In this document: positions 44,581 to 55,004 of the stretch, in pieces
Layout: every line of letters begins with the position of its first letter
Position numbering within the stretch: the first letter of the stretch is position 1
Assembly (NCBI GenBank): GCA_014621425.1
Contig: JAANBB010000092.1
Span: 1 to 64,000, forward strand
DNA: 64,000 nt
Reading direction: 5' to 3'
From: Cylindrodendrum hubeiense
Lineage: Eukaryota > Ascomycota > Sordariomycetes > Hypocreales > Nectriaceae
Notes under the pieces: model-generated
Seen by the model: the letters and a program-made list of their open reading frames with translations, nothing else
The model's database searches: none
Told to the model about the DNA's origin: nothing
Made by a program: the position numbers and the translations under genes

Positions 44581-45590
44581 ATGTCCAGTTTCGAAGACAA
44601 GAGTCCAATTCTCCCTCAGATTGACCCAGTCCAGCGCGCTATGCTGGGCGAGGGTCCATACCCTATCCGGGCCTCAGGACTAGGCCTGGCGATATCGACG
44701 GGTCGACAAACTGCAAGCAACTATCTTGCCCAATACTTGGATACAAGAGCCGCTGATGACACGTATGCATGATTCCCTGCCACTTCTCTGATGCCTGATC
44801 TAATGTCAAGAAGGAAGACTGGCCCAAGAGACGTCACTGATATCGGTAAATGTCGATAGTGCACCTCGATATGATCCCCGCTAAATAGGGAACAAAGAGA
44901 ACTTTGGCGCGAAATGGGCGTATTCAGTCGTTTCCCATGACAAGTTGCAGATGCAGCTCGTACCCCTGTGCGACCTACTCCACCAGACCCTTTCAAAGGC
45001 ATATAAACCTGCCGCTTGGTCCGGTATCTGTTTTCTGTCGGCGTAAGACACCATTCTGCCAGATACTGGAGAGCTTTTGTTGACGAATATACTCCCCAAA
45101 AAGCATCGTGTTAAAGATTGAATACGAAATGGAATTCCCCATGCATACGAGGACTATTGGCATCATGCTTTCTGGCAATATAACCATCAATTTCATCTAC
45201 GCAGCATACAAGATGTTGGTTTGGATTCTTGCCTGTCTTCTGTGGCGTAGGACAGACTCTTTGAAGCGTAGGCTAGGCAGAGGATTGGTGACACAAGACG
45301 AGAGAGGAATTTTTGACAGTTGGGGTTGGGGATTGGTTGAATCAAGCGCAGGGAAAGGGATATTTCCAGTTCTCGGACTTTTTTTGAACTTGCGTTAGAT
45401 GATAAAACTTTCCTGGATCGTGGCAGAAACATTGTAGCACGGGTTGGGTGTAAGTATTACAAAATTGACAACCTGAAAAAAACTGATACTAAACGGTGGG
45501 ATCATTTGCTCGAACCATTTGAAGGCACCTCTCCGAATCTTTCCATGTGGCTAAAGCCAACGCCAATCCTTTTTGATGGAGTCATGTTCT
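44581..45590 (+). pseudogene. Probable decayed gene, family not recognised
   Basis: A CT-rich leader and a good start context (GGTCAAC-ATG) precede 60-odd codons opening MSSFEDKSPILPQIDPVQRA, running to DTRAADDT just before a GTATGC donor-like site. After that, coding-looking fragments occur in different frames: PKKHRVK near 45095, then EYEMEFPMHTRTIGIMLSG at about 45120-45175, and DKTFLDRGRNIVARVGCKYY to WLKPTPILFDGVMF ending at a stop at about 45588-45590. Stops and frame changes between them cannot be removed with reasonable introns. I do not know the family. The pattern fits a gene disabled by small indels. An intact gene with many introns is less likely. Confidence 0.4.
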
Positions 45591-46235
45591 AATGGCTCCA
45601 TGTCCAGAGACTCTCCAGTGGAATTACTGACAGGTAAGGCAAGGAAGCTTTCTCCTTGCTACTTGCATCGCAATCGCAAATGGCTACATTTTGTCAGGGT
45701 TACCATTCCAAAGCAAGAGGAAAAAGGGCCAAAAAGCGAAGCAAGCTTGTGGCGCTGAAAAGGCGGAGCTAGTGACATACATGGCAGTAGATTCCATTCG
45801 ATCCCGAACCCATTAACATTAATATACTAGGGAAGCCGCCCTACACAGATCGTGTCATGTTTAGAGTAGACTGTTGACGATGTGAATTTAACATTTCTTA
45901 TCCACAATAGCCGTGGGGAAGAGAAAAGCATCCGACATCGGTCTCAGCCCACTGGAGAAGTGGAATACAATATGGGGCTATTACATGATATTTAATCAAT
46001 TAATTCCAGGAACTACTTAGTCGCCCCGTAAATCAACGAGGAGCTCCGCTATTTTCACCTTGGCATCCAACGCCCGAGCGCGTACCGTCACAAAAGAGAC
46101 AGGCGAAAATTGTTACCCTACCGAAGTTTGAATAATCTGACAAACGTGGCTTCTTTCCTTGTTTCTTGCCCATTCAATCTCTTGGCTCTCAATTCTTTGC
46201 ATTACTCGTTGTCTTTGTCTTGAATAATACCAGCC

Positions 46236-47878
46236 ATGATTGGAGGCAAGAAGAGCGTGGATCCTCAGGATCATGTCCTCACTGGGGAGGTCCACGATGA
46301 CCCCGGGCATGCCCACGATGCGGTATTTGGGAGAATTACCGAAGACGGTCCGAATTACCGCAATGTCAGTTCTTCGTCATTACGCGATACATCTCTAATA
46401 TTTGCTGACATGCTGTGAGCTAGGTTGGGTGGCTGGGTACAGCAGGTCTTATGATGAAGACGCAGCTAGGCCTCGGCATCCTGTCTATCCCCTCCGCCTT
46501 CGACACCCTGGGGATGATACCCGGGCTCATCTGTTTGTGTATCGTGGCTGCCATTACGACCTGGTCAGACTACATAGTAGGCATTTTTAAGCTTCGCCAT
46601 CGCGAGGTTTACGGCATTGATGATGCGGGTGGGCTGATGTTTGGGAGGATCGGTAAAGAAATTTTCGGCTTCGCTTTTGGTCTTTGTGAGTATTGATTGC
46701 AACTTTAGTAGTGACGAGTACCCACCGCTCTTATGCTAATGCATGCACCTATAGATTGGACTTTTGTTTGTGGATCAGCTATGCTGAGTGTATCCATTGG
46801 TTTCAACGCCGTTTCTAGCCACGGTACCTGCACTGCCGTCTTTGTCGCTGTAGCTGCGATCACTGGCTTTATGTTTGCTAGTATACGCACATTGGCCCGG
46901 CTCAGTTGGCTTGCTTGGATTGGTCTCACCTGTCTCATCTCATCTGGTATGTTCATATACCCGTTTGCTTTGGCCTACCTGTTCTAGATTGATAACGAAC
47001 CCGGCTACTAGTTATCATCCTCACGATTGCTGTTGGAGTGCAAGACCGGCCGGCCTCCGCACCAAAAGATGCAATTTGGGTATCTGACTACAAGCTTTTC
47101 AACACTCCGAGCTTCACTGAGGCCATCTCTGCTATATGCTCACTCATCTTTGCGTATGCGGGGACGCCGGCGTTCTTCTCCATTGCAGCTGAGATGCGAG
47201 ATCCCAACCACTACACCCGGTCATTGATAGTATGCCAGTCGGTAATTAGCGCATGCTATATTGCCATTGGCTGCGTCGTCTATTACTTTTGCGGTTCATA
47301 TGTCGCTTCACCAGCTTTAGGATCTGCTGGCAACTTGATTAAGAAGGTCAGCTATGGAGTTGCCCTTCCTGGTCTGATTGTAACCACGATGCTCACCTGC
47401 CATGTAAGTTTACCTATCGTTGCGGCTTGATTCTTTGACTGATAACTGGAAACAGCTGGCGAGTAAGCACGTCTTTGTTCGTATCTTGCGAGGATCCAAA
47501 CATCTAGCTGCCAACAGCTTTGTCCATTGGGCATCCTGGCTTAGCTGCACTTTTGGTATCACCGTGATTGCTTATGTCATTGCTAGCGGTATCCCAGTCT
47601 TTGGTGGACTCGTTTCCCTGATTGGTGCACTGCTCGCTACTTCTTTATCATTCCAACCCATGGGTTGTATGTGGCTTTACGACAACTGGTCAAGTGGCAA
47701 GGCAGATCGATCAGCCACGTGGTTGATCGGAGTCGCGTGGAGTGTTATGGTTATAGTAATTGGGTCATTCTTTACCGTTGTGGGCACCTACGCCTCTATT
47801 GTTGGTATTATTGACTCTTACAAGGTTTCTGGAGGGTCTGCAGCTTGGTCGTGTGCCGACAACTCTGGTTCTGTTTAG
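46236..47878 (+). CDS. Amino acid transporter, AAAP family (MTR-like neutral amino acid permease)
   Basis: Five exons, 46236-46364, 46424-46685, 46755-46946, 47012-47403 and 47456-47878, give 465 residues. The hydrophilic N-terminus (MIGGKKSVDPQDHVLTGEVH) is followed by about eleven membrane helices. The first is the family hallmark GWLGTAGLMMKTQLGLGILS IPSAFDTLGM. Later segments include FAYAGTPAFFSIAAEMRDPN and MLTCHLASKHVFVRILRGSK. The layout matches the fungal AAAP subgroup of the Neurospora MTR permease, which takes up neutral aliphatic and aromatic amino acids by proton symport at the plasma membrane. The true substrate here is not certain. All intron phases agree. It is preceded by a decayed region and followed, tail to tail, by the tannase gene. 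Confidence 0.92.
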
Positions 47879-48404
47879 TTTCCAAGACAACAGGCCATTG
47901 GTATCGACGGAGTATAAAAGTACTGGATGCTCGAAAAGGACGACATGTTCTAGTGGCCGTGAAAGTAGGTGGCTAACGACGGGGAGTCAGGATAGTTCTC
48001 TTATCCGCTTGTTATCTTATCATATGATTGGGGAGCCTTTGGTCGCTCCCAGGTCACATCGCCTTCCCTACTTAGTGCCCACGCCCCCTATTACTGCTAT
48101 TTTGCCTAAAGATTCTATTTCCTCAACCCAGCTTAACATTATTCACGTACGGTTGTGGAAATGTACTCTAATGAATTACTGTCACGTCTAATGAAAATGA
48201 TTCTTGACGTTTAACTTGAGGGCGAGTCTCTGGCTCGAATATGTATATAAAGATAATATGGGTCGAATAGAAATAATATATCAGGTCTGCGAAACCACTG
48301 GCTTTGCCGGGCACGGGTCTGTAGTTTTATTGGAAAGACTGGAAATGATGTTCTAATGTGATGTAATGCAACAATTACATCAATATCTCCACAAAGTAGT
48401 CATT
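47879..48404. other. Convergent 3' intergenic region
   Basis: AT-rich 3' flanks of the transporter (plus) and the tannase (minus). No gene is visible. Confidence 0.6.
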
Positions 48405-50012
48405 CTAGCAGTCTTCTTTTGGTTTAACGCAGACATAATTCTTTGCAGCCGCACGATCCCCACGACCACGGTACTTGGCGACGAGCGGATAACGGCATAT
48501 CTTTCGTGTGAAGTGGGCTGTAGAGTTGGGTAGGGTCTCAGCTTCAAGGATCTCTGGCACAACTCCATTTTCAACCCACGACAGCAGTGCATTGAATGGT
48601 GCTGTAGGAACAGCGCCCGGAGTTGGACCGAAGCCGCAGTGGTCAACTCCTGGTGCGAGAAAGAGTCGGAAGAAGTCCTTCGTAGCAACTTCACCGCCCA
48701 TAATTTGCTCCACTTCTTGAAGGTACCGTATACTATCTTGGGGATAGATGAGTTGGTCCGCCAAACCATGCCATACGAGCAACTTTCCTCCAGCCTTCTT
48801 AAATTTCGAAAGGTCGGGATCTGCTGAGTCCATTATGGAGCCGAATTTGGATTTCGACTCATAGAAAAGTTCAACTAGCTGTGCCGAATCGAGGCTTGTC
48901 GTGTCAAACTCGGGATTCTCCTTGACGAAGTAGCGAACCCAGGCATCCGCCAAAAAGAAGGGGACTCCAGTGCCGTTCACTCCATTAGCCTCTGTGGTTG
49001 TGTAGGCCAGTGCTGCAAATGAAGCACCAATGGGAATTCCAGGCCAAAGCCTCTCACCAGACGGCGTCTTGGGTCCATCCCAGATCTTGCGAACAATTGC
49101 AGCACCTTGAGAAGTGATCTCGACTTGCTCCTCACCGCACTGGGCCATGGTGCCGACGGCTGTAAACGGGTCGAACTTGCAGTTGAAAGGACTAGTGATA
49201 ATCCCATCTTTGACCTTGTCTTTATTGTCACATGCTCTAATAGCAGCTTGGACGATGCCATCCAGTTCGCAGTTTGACGGATAGTAGCCCTCTTCCTTCA
49301 TGACAACTTGTGGCCATAATTCTGCAACCACGTACTCTGTCCAGTAGATGGCTGGAGCTCCAGCCAGAATGCCATCGAAATCCTCTGGGTATTTCTGGGC
49401 AGCTACGAGGCCCTGTCTGCCACCAGTGGAACATCCGTTCCAGAGGGAGGTCTTGACAGGCCGTCCGTAAAATGAAGCCGCCACGGCTTGGCCCACAACT
49501 GCCATATCATGGATGGACCTCGATGCGAAGTTCTCTAGAAGTTCAAAGTTGACCGTGCCATCTTCTTTCAGTGCCCAAAGGTCTGGACTGAGAGGATTGC
49601 CAGATAAACCGGCATTTGTTGACGATACTGCGTAGCCTTGTGATGCTGGAAGGGCGAGGTCAATAGCACCTAGACCAGCGGCCCAGGCACCACCTCCGAT
49701 AGCAACGAACCGTTTATTCCAGCTCTTGAGAGGTAGCCAGGTTTGGACAAGAACATGATCGCTCGAACCGGTGTGAGTAAGAGTGACATTGACCTCACAG
49801 ACATTGAGATTGACGATGTCTTGCGCGAGAGTCGGAGGGGAAGATTGAACGCTGAAGTTGGTTCTTATCGCGCTATCAATGGAAGCGATTGTAGCTCCTA
49901 AGACATGGGGTGCTGGAATTTCAGAGCAGAGTTTCGCTCCATGCGTTGGAGTCGAGGCATGAGTAGGAAGAAGCGAATTCCCTAAGATCAGGAACGACAA
50001 GAAATAGCGCAT
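48405..50012 (-). CDS. Secreted tannase / feruloyl esterase
   Basis: Extracellular serine esterase of the tannase family, which releases gallic or hydroxycinnamic acids from plant polyphenols and cell walls. Single exon, 535 residues from the Met of MRYFLSFLILGNSLLPTHAS, a good signal peptide. Longer in-frame extensions lack one. The family-specific CS-D-HC triad is visible: Cys194-Ser195 in NGCSTGGRQG, Asp in WHGLADQLIYPQDS, and His458-Cys459 in GVDHCGFGPTPG. The disulfide between the two Cys residues next to the catalytic Ser and His is a hallmark. GGGAWAAGLGAIDLALPASQ and several glycosylation sites (NFS, NVT, NGT) fit a secreted enzyme. A TATA-type box lies 92 bp upstream. It is divergent from the epoxide-hydrolase-like gene, which suggests shared control. 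Confidence 0.95.
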   Translation of the reverse strand: MRYFLSFLILGNSLLPTHASTPTHGAKLCSEIPAPHVLGATIASIDSAIRTNFSVQSSPPTLAQDIVNLNVCEVNVTLTHTGSSDHVLVQTWLPLKSWNKRFVAIGGGAWAAGLGAIDLALPASQGYAVSSTNAGLSGNPLSPDLWALKEDGTVNFELLENFASRSIHDMAVVGQAVAASFYGRPVKTSLWNGCSTGGRQGLVAAQKYPEDFDGILAGAPAIYWTEYVVAELWPQVVMKEEGYYPSNCELDGIVQAAIRACDNKDKVKDGIITSPFNCKFDPFTAVGTMAQCGEEQVEITSQGAAIVRKIWDGPKTPSGERLWPGIPIGASFAALAYTTTEANGVNGTGVPFFLADAWVRYFVKENPEFDTTSLDSAQLVELFYESKSKFGSIMDSADPDLSKFKKAGGKLLVWHGLADQLIYPQDSIRYLQEVEQIMGGEVATKDFFRLFLAPGVDHCGFGPTPGAVPTAPFNALLSWVENGVVPEILEAETLPNSTAHFTRKICRYPLVAKYRGRGDRAAAKNYVCVKPKEDC

Positions 50013-50826
50013 GATGTTGAGTGGAAGCAAGCCAGAAGCCCCTGATAAGCGTTTTGATGATTGAATGATGAAATAACCTACATTTCGGGAGGTTTCAACA
50101 ATCTTTATACTTCGAGTTGACACAATCGGGCTACAAGACGCGAGCACTCTCACTCTTCAATCTGTATCGTGTCTAAGCCATCGATTCTGGAACTATTACC
50201 CGAATTCGGGAACGCGCATTGGAACTTCAGTAACGACTGGGGCTTTTCGGGTTAACCGGCATCGACGGTCACTTGGCCAAGCCTGCATGTGGAGATTTGA
50301 GGCGGAGCCCATTTCGAAGTGAGATCTGCAGGGACTTTTTTTGACCTAAATCTGCCACCCGTTGCTAAATTCTGACACCTTCGCTTAAAGTAAGAAGACT
50401 GTTGTCTGATAGGCTGCTTTGTTGTCGCTTTTTGCTCCTGGTTCCTAAATATTGTCAGCTCGCTTGACGTCATAAAACTCTGCTTCGTGCATCTCCGCGG
50501 AAGAACCTGCGTGAACTGCGACGAAGAGAGAAATCATGATTCCAAATTCAATCCCACTCTTTTGCATGTACGCTGAATTTCCGCGAGTTACCTCCCGTAT
50601 TGGCTGGACTATGGCGGAGCTATGCTAGGAGCTGACCAATACATCAGTGGCTTAGATTCAGATTGCGAAACATAGAGCTGCCTAGACATGACAGCGAAAT
50701 CAAAGAGACATAGCCACGTCAAAATGACCCCGTGACGTAACCTCGCTAATCAGCATTGGTATATAGCTCGATGAAATCGTCATACTGCTATCCAGGCAAT
50801 AGAACTCAGAGAAACAGATCATCAAA
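50013..50826. promoter_or_regulatory. Divergent promoter of the tannase and hydrolase genes
   Basis: Both flanking genes have TATA boxes inside this 814 bp: TTTATA at 50104-50109 for the minus-strand tannase and TATATA at 50761-50766 for the plus-strand hydrolase. In between are two symmetrical CGG elements: a perfect 12-bp palindrome CCCGAATTCGGG (50199-50210, everted CCG-N4-CGG) and CGG-N5-CCG (50248-50258). Zn2Cys6 regulators bind paired CGG triplets, and such a regulator is encoded at 55948. That it acts here is inference. Confidence 0.45.
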
Positions 50827-51852
50827 ATGTTTATTGCTTCATTTCTTGCAGCGTTCGCTGCGGCAATGGTTGGGGCAGCCGCCTCTCCCGTCGCTCCCTG
50901 GCAAGCCACTGCTCCACTACCAGAGAATACTTCCAACTCCAAGAGGCCTCTCAGGCTTGAACCTCTCCAGTATGTCAATACTACACGGCTGCAAGTCGCA
51001 TACTACGAAGATGGTCCAGCCGATGGCCAAGTTGTACTGCTGCTCCATGGCTGGCCCTACGACATCCATAGCTACAGCGTGGTAGCCCCAGCTCTTGCGA
51101 AGAAAGGATTCCGCGTCATTGTTCCTTACCTCCGAGGCAACGGCCCAACCACGTTTCTTCACGCCGACACTTTCCGGTCCGGAGAACAAGCTGCCCTTGG
51201 CTATGATATCATTGAGCTTCTAGATGTGTTGGATATACCAAAGGCGATATTCGCTGGATACGATTGGGGTGGTCGGGCCGCTTGTGTCGCAGCAGCTCTG
51301 TGGCCTGAACGGTGCGAAGGGCTCGTGTCTGTCAACAGCTACCTTATACAAGATCTGTCAAAGGCATGGGTCCCCCTAGCCGCTCCGATCGAGGCCGGCT
51401 TTTGGTACTTTTACTATTTCCTCACACCGCGTGGAGAAGCGGCTTTGGCAGAGCACCCTAAAGATATTGCGCGAGTCGTCTGGAATAAGAATTCACCCGA
51501 GTGGAACTACACTGAGGCCGATCTCGACCGTGCTGCGGAGACATTCGTCAACCCAGATTACACCAGTGTCGTCACCCATGTATACCGACATCGGTTGCTA
51601 TATGCCCCAGGCGATCCAGACTATGCGGATATTGAGAAGCTTTTGCTTAAACAGCCGAAAATTGGGGCACCGACAGTCACTTTGGACGGTCTGGCAGATG
51701 GGAATTTCCCTCCTACAAACGGGTCTTCATCCCAGGCCTATTTCACTGGGAAACGGGTCCATCATCAAATACCAGGCGCTGGGCATAATCTCCCACAGGA
51801 AAAGCCATCAGCATTTATATCTGCTGTTGTGGAGGTTACGAGTTACATATAA
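50827..51852 (+). CDS. Secreted alpha/beta hydrolase, epoxide-hydrolase-like
   Basis: Single exon, 341 residues. A signal peptide is evident (MFIASFLAAFAAAMVGAAAS). The fold is of the epoxide hydrolase / haloalkane dehalogenase class: oxyanion motif HGWPYDIHSY, the nucleophile elbow GYDWGG with Asp146 in place of Ser, and the catalytic His320 in GAGHNLPQEKP. A nucleophilic Asp means the enzyme forms an ester with its substrate, as epoxide hydrolases and dehalogenases do. The cap region carries an aromatic-rich stretch (FWYFYYFLTPRG). The substrate is unknown. A role with the tannase in dealing with plant phenolics or defence compounds is plausible from divergent arrangement and shared secretion only. 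Confidence 0.92.
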   Translation: MFIASFLAAFAAAMVGAAASPVAPWQATAPLPENTSNSKRPLRLEPLQYVNTTRLQVAYYEDGPADGQVVLLLHGWPYDIHSYSVVAPALAKKGFRVIVPYLRGNGPTTFLHADTFRSGEQAALGYDIIELLDVLDIPKAIFAGYDWGGRAACVAAALWPERCEGLVSVNSYLIQDLSKAWVPLAAPIEAGFWYFYYFLTPRGEAALAEHPKDIARVVWNKNSPEWNYTEADLDRAAETFVNPDYTSVVTHVYRHRLLYAPGDPDYADIEKLLLKQPKIGAPTVTLDGLADGNFPPTNGSSSQAYFTGKRVHHQIPGAGHNLPQEKPSAFISAVVEVTSYI

Positions 51853-52146
51853 AGTTGGATGGGCTGTGACTCGCGTAACTACCTGATCTAACGCTTTATC
51901 AATTACTTATATGATGTGTTTTGGAACCAGTTTGTCTTTAAAAATATGAATAGTAACAAAGTATTATCTCCCTCTTATTTGTGTTATAGTCAATGGCATA
52001 GTAAGCTATAAGATAATAGCCGGAATATAATTGGCGTTTGTTGCTGGAAGTAGAGACGCGGGCTAGACCCTCAAGATGCTTGAGCGAACGAAATGCAAAA
52101 TATTCAATCATGAAAACAATCGATGTAAGCTTTTAATTGCCTCTGT

Positions 52147-53314
52147 CTATCGTTCATCGTTGCAGAAAGTCGTATCGAAGTACTCTGACACTGGTGGAGG
52201 CATATCTCGATACGCTCCAATCTTCCCTCCGACAATGAGGTCGGTAAGACTGATCTTTGAGTAACCTGGAACTTCCCAGATATCGGTTCCCATCATCTGC
52301 TCTAGCTGGCCAGCCCCCCAGATCTTGCGACAGTACCAAGCGAGTGCAAAAGGGATGCCGTTGGAGACTGTGTGTTCAAACTCATCATCAACCTTGTTCG
52401 AGCTGTGCTTGAAGATTTCAGGCTTCTTCCCATGCTTGACTTCAAAAGCGGCTGCTAGATCGTTTCCAGTGGCCTCTAATTCCGTGAGACCAATTACTCG
52501 ATCTTTCAACTCCGAAATTGGTGTGCTTGAAAAGATTGACGCGTAGGCAGCTCCGACATAGCTTCTTGTGCTGAATTTGGGAAAGAGAATACAGTTAGCA
52601 CCGGTTTGGTCCCATAAACGACTGTTGAGCAATATGAGGACAAGGGGATGGTGAGGGGTGACGTGAAAAAGCCAACATACCATAGGTTCAAGCTCTCTTC
52701 AGCACTATTGGCACTGAATGTGATTCTATTCTTGGCAATATCCACGCCCATGGCCCTAAAAGGAGAACCTGTTAGTTTATGAGACATTTCTTCATCTGTA
52801 ACCACTCACATGGTATTCAATGCAAACTCGGCAAAGTTTCCTGTCAACACAACCGTGATGGGGATCCCGGCTTCTTTTGCGGCTGTTTCAACCTCGAGCT
52901 TCTTCCTATTCACGGGAACTCGATTCCCTTGCTCATCGTAACGAGCTGCAAGATCAGAAGGTGAGAAGAGCTGGACCTTGGTGTGCGGGATTGCCTTGAC
53001 AAATGCATGCTGCCTCGACACTCCCTCATGTCCGACTAGAGAACTAAACAAGAGTCAGTATCGTCCCTCGGCATCGTGGAGTGATGTGGGACATACATGA
53101 CAATGTCGATGTCTTTCAACGCGGCGATAACCGCAGTGACATCTTCCACATCCACCTCCTCCTTGGAGACGTTGGGTGGGAGACCCGAAACATCAGAACC
53201 TGGGCGATACAGAATCTTGATAGGGGCTTTAGTGGCGGCAAGAGCCTCGACTATCTTGGAGCTGGCCCAGCCACGGTGACCGTAAATGGCAATTCGGTTG
53301 TATTGCGGTTCCAT
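52147..53314 (-). CDS. NmrA-like NAD(P)-binding reductase
   Basis: Four exons, 53314-53097, 53043-52810, 52755-52681 and 52570-52147, give 316 residues. The atypical Rossmann start is RIAIYGHRGWASSKIVEALA, where the usual GATGxxG of NmrA and isoflavone-reductase-like proteins is altered to GHRGWAS. The next strand ends in Arg (ILYRPGSD), which suits NADP(H) binding. Conserved later parts are FSPSDLAARY, TVVLTGNFAEFALNT and a C-terminal segment with YVGAAYASIF. Relatives are either reductases or redox-sensing regulators of transcription, and the changed glycine loop leaves both open. Exon 3 is only 75 nt. Two acceptors are possible before it, and the downstream one keeps the frame. A TATATA box lies 78 bp upstream of the start. 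Confidence 0.85.
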
Positions 53315-54057
53315 GATGTAAAAGGGTAAAAATCAAGTAAGATAGTGGTGATAGATGTTTGTGTGATACCTATAATAGGTTAACATGGATATATATAAAT
53401 TCACGTAGTGTATACTAATCGCTTGCCGAAAGACATGTATGGAATCATTTCAAGCCATTGACAAATCATTCATACCCAAAATGGCAAGTGGAGACGTATA
53501 TACCCGGCCCCCGAAGTGCTCCCGGAAAGGCGGAGCCCGTCTGGTCTGATAACTATGGGCCTAGCTCGCGTGGCTCCAAGTTTGGGCCGCGGACTGTTCG
53601 TTTGCATGGATGATCCATTTTCGACAGATGCGCCCTGGCATTACCTGCGCCCTTTGCGCAGGAATCCCCGTCAATCCTGGGGGTTTGGGTCGTAGGGGCC
53701 TATCCCTGGCTAAGGAAACTATCACATTATGCCGTATTTCCACTATTTGTCTTTCCGTTGTCCCTGGATCTGGGACAGCAACCCCAGCTCTGTCCCTGGG
53801 GGAGCCTTTCAGGGCTGCCATCATAGTCGCGAACAAGGACTGCCTCTCAGGCCGCCAATTAAATAGAAATCGAAAGCTTTTATCATAGATTACCATCACT
53901 AGGTCTGACAAAATTGTCGATGGCAATCACGGACGGTACATTTGAACAAGGGATGTATCACAACCAATTGCAGCAAACCTACAGACAAATATGTGTCGAA
54001 TAGGCCGACTAATATACATTCTAGACCAATACCATCTGTGAATAACTACGCTGTATT
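53315..54057. other. Intergenic region
   Basis: This is the NmrA-like gene promoter and the 3' flank of the Dabb gene. The 121-codon frame on the minus strand (53561-53926) has no ATG start at its head and no family likeness, so I leave it out. Confidence 0.5.
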
Positions 54058-54499
54058 CTAGAAAACGCCTCCACTGAAATCTACCACGTGAACCTTATCC
54101 ACAATCGGTCCCAGACTAGCACCATACGACAAATGCGCTGGGTCCTTCAGGGCGTAATGGTCCCGGTCACTGACCGAGTCGAATTCCACCACGAAGATGT
54201 GAGTAAACCCGTCCTAAAAGCTTAGTATGTGATATTCCCAAGTCCACGTGATGGCGGGTGTTACCTGCATGCCCTCAACAGAACATTCTCTTCCTCCTTT
54301 AGAAGACTTAATGTAGGGCTTCCCAGAAACAGGGTGAATACACTGGTCTCTCAGTGAGAACATGCGGTCGCAAGCCTGGCTTCTTGTTAACTTTGTGGCA
54401 GGATCATTTCACCCTCAGGAGCAACCTTACGTCCTTGATGGTTGAGGCATCAATGCCGTCTTTGAATTTGATCTGAACAATGTGCGTGACTTCAGACAT
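54058..54499 (-). CDS. Dabb-domain (stress-responsive A/B barrel) protein, 111 residues
   Basis: Three exons, 54499-54431, 54375-54265 and 54213-54058. The protein opens MSEVTHIVQIKFKDGIDAST, continues CSVEGMQ/DGFTHIFVVEFD across intron 2 and SDRDHYALKDPAH, and closes PIVDKVHVVDFSGGVF. That order (VxHIVxFKFK, GFTHxFVVEF, LxxYxxxPxH, VDF end) is the dimeric ferredoxin-like Dabb barrel. Relatives include olivetolic acid cyclase and the plant stress protein SP1, and fungal members occur in biosynthetic clusters as cyclases or isomerases. The middle exon is longer than in the family core, and its start contains several Cys. It is divergent from the cupin at 55005 across 505 bp, which suggests that the two work together. 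Confidence 0.88.
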
Positions 54500-55004
54500 G
54501 ATGGTAATTTCACAATGATGTATCCTGACAGGGTGGTATTTTAGATACAGATCCCAAAACTGAAGTATTGGCCATCCTGATATACATGCCCTCAAGGACT
54601 GTCGTTGGAGTGACAGAACCTGAGATTTGTAATTGACAGATTCGACAGACTCCCTGATCCGCTGTGGATATGCCTGAGTGGATCAGATCCCTGCCGTATC
54701 CACTGTGCAGTCTCCTCACATTTCCGGCTAACGGCTATATGCCCATACAACCGTCCATGGCCCCATCCATACAACCGAACACCCTTGTGATTGGTCTCTG
54801 CTCGGGGTTGCTAGTAGTCAATTTTGCCCGAGATATCACTTCCAAGCCCCACAACCGCCGGCTCGTCCTTTGTGCTGCGATGTCCTGATGCAGACTCGTG
54901 TTGGTCCGCCACTCATGTATAAGCAACGCGCGTCCCAGCTCTAGACGAGCTGTGTAGACTTCATCAATAGAAGGCCCCAGACACTTTAAACTGACCAACA
55001 GACC
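54500..55004. promoter_or_regulatory. Divergent promoter of the Dabb and cupin genes
   Basis: This 505-bp interval separates two head-to-head accessory genes. It holds an everted CGG pair (CCG-N5-CGG within TTTCCGGCTAACGGCTA near 54721-54737) and a run of CCATGGCCCCATCCATACAA-type direct repeats near 54755-54778. Co-regulation by the nearby Zn2Cys6 protein is plausible and untested. Confidence 0.4.

Larger units (their letters stand above)
43393..46235. other. Degenerate AT-rich region with gene relics and an inverted-repeat element
   Basis: No intact gene is found in 2.8 kb. It contains a MITE-like inverted-repeat element (43696-43869) and a probable decayed gene (44581-45590), both listed separately. 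Composition is more AT-rich than the first half of the window, as expected for a decaying accessory segment. Confidence 0.5.

Noticed and set aside
43393..46235. A cluster backbone enzyme (PKS/NRPS/terpene) hidden in the gap
   Set aside because: None of the conserved motifs of these families was seen in any frame, and the space is too small for a PKS or NRPS.
53561..53926. 121-codon minus-strand frame between the NmrA-like and Dabb genes
   Set aside because: It does not begin with ATG, has no recognisable family, and overlaps likely 3' and promoter sequence.
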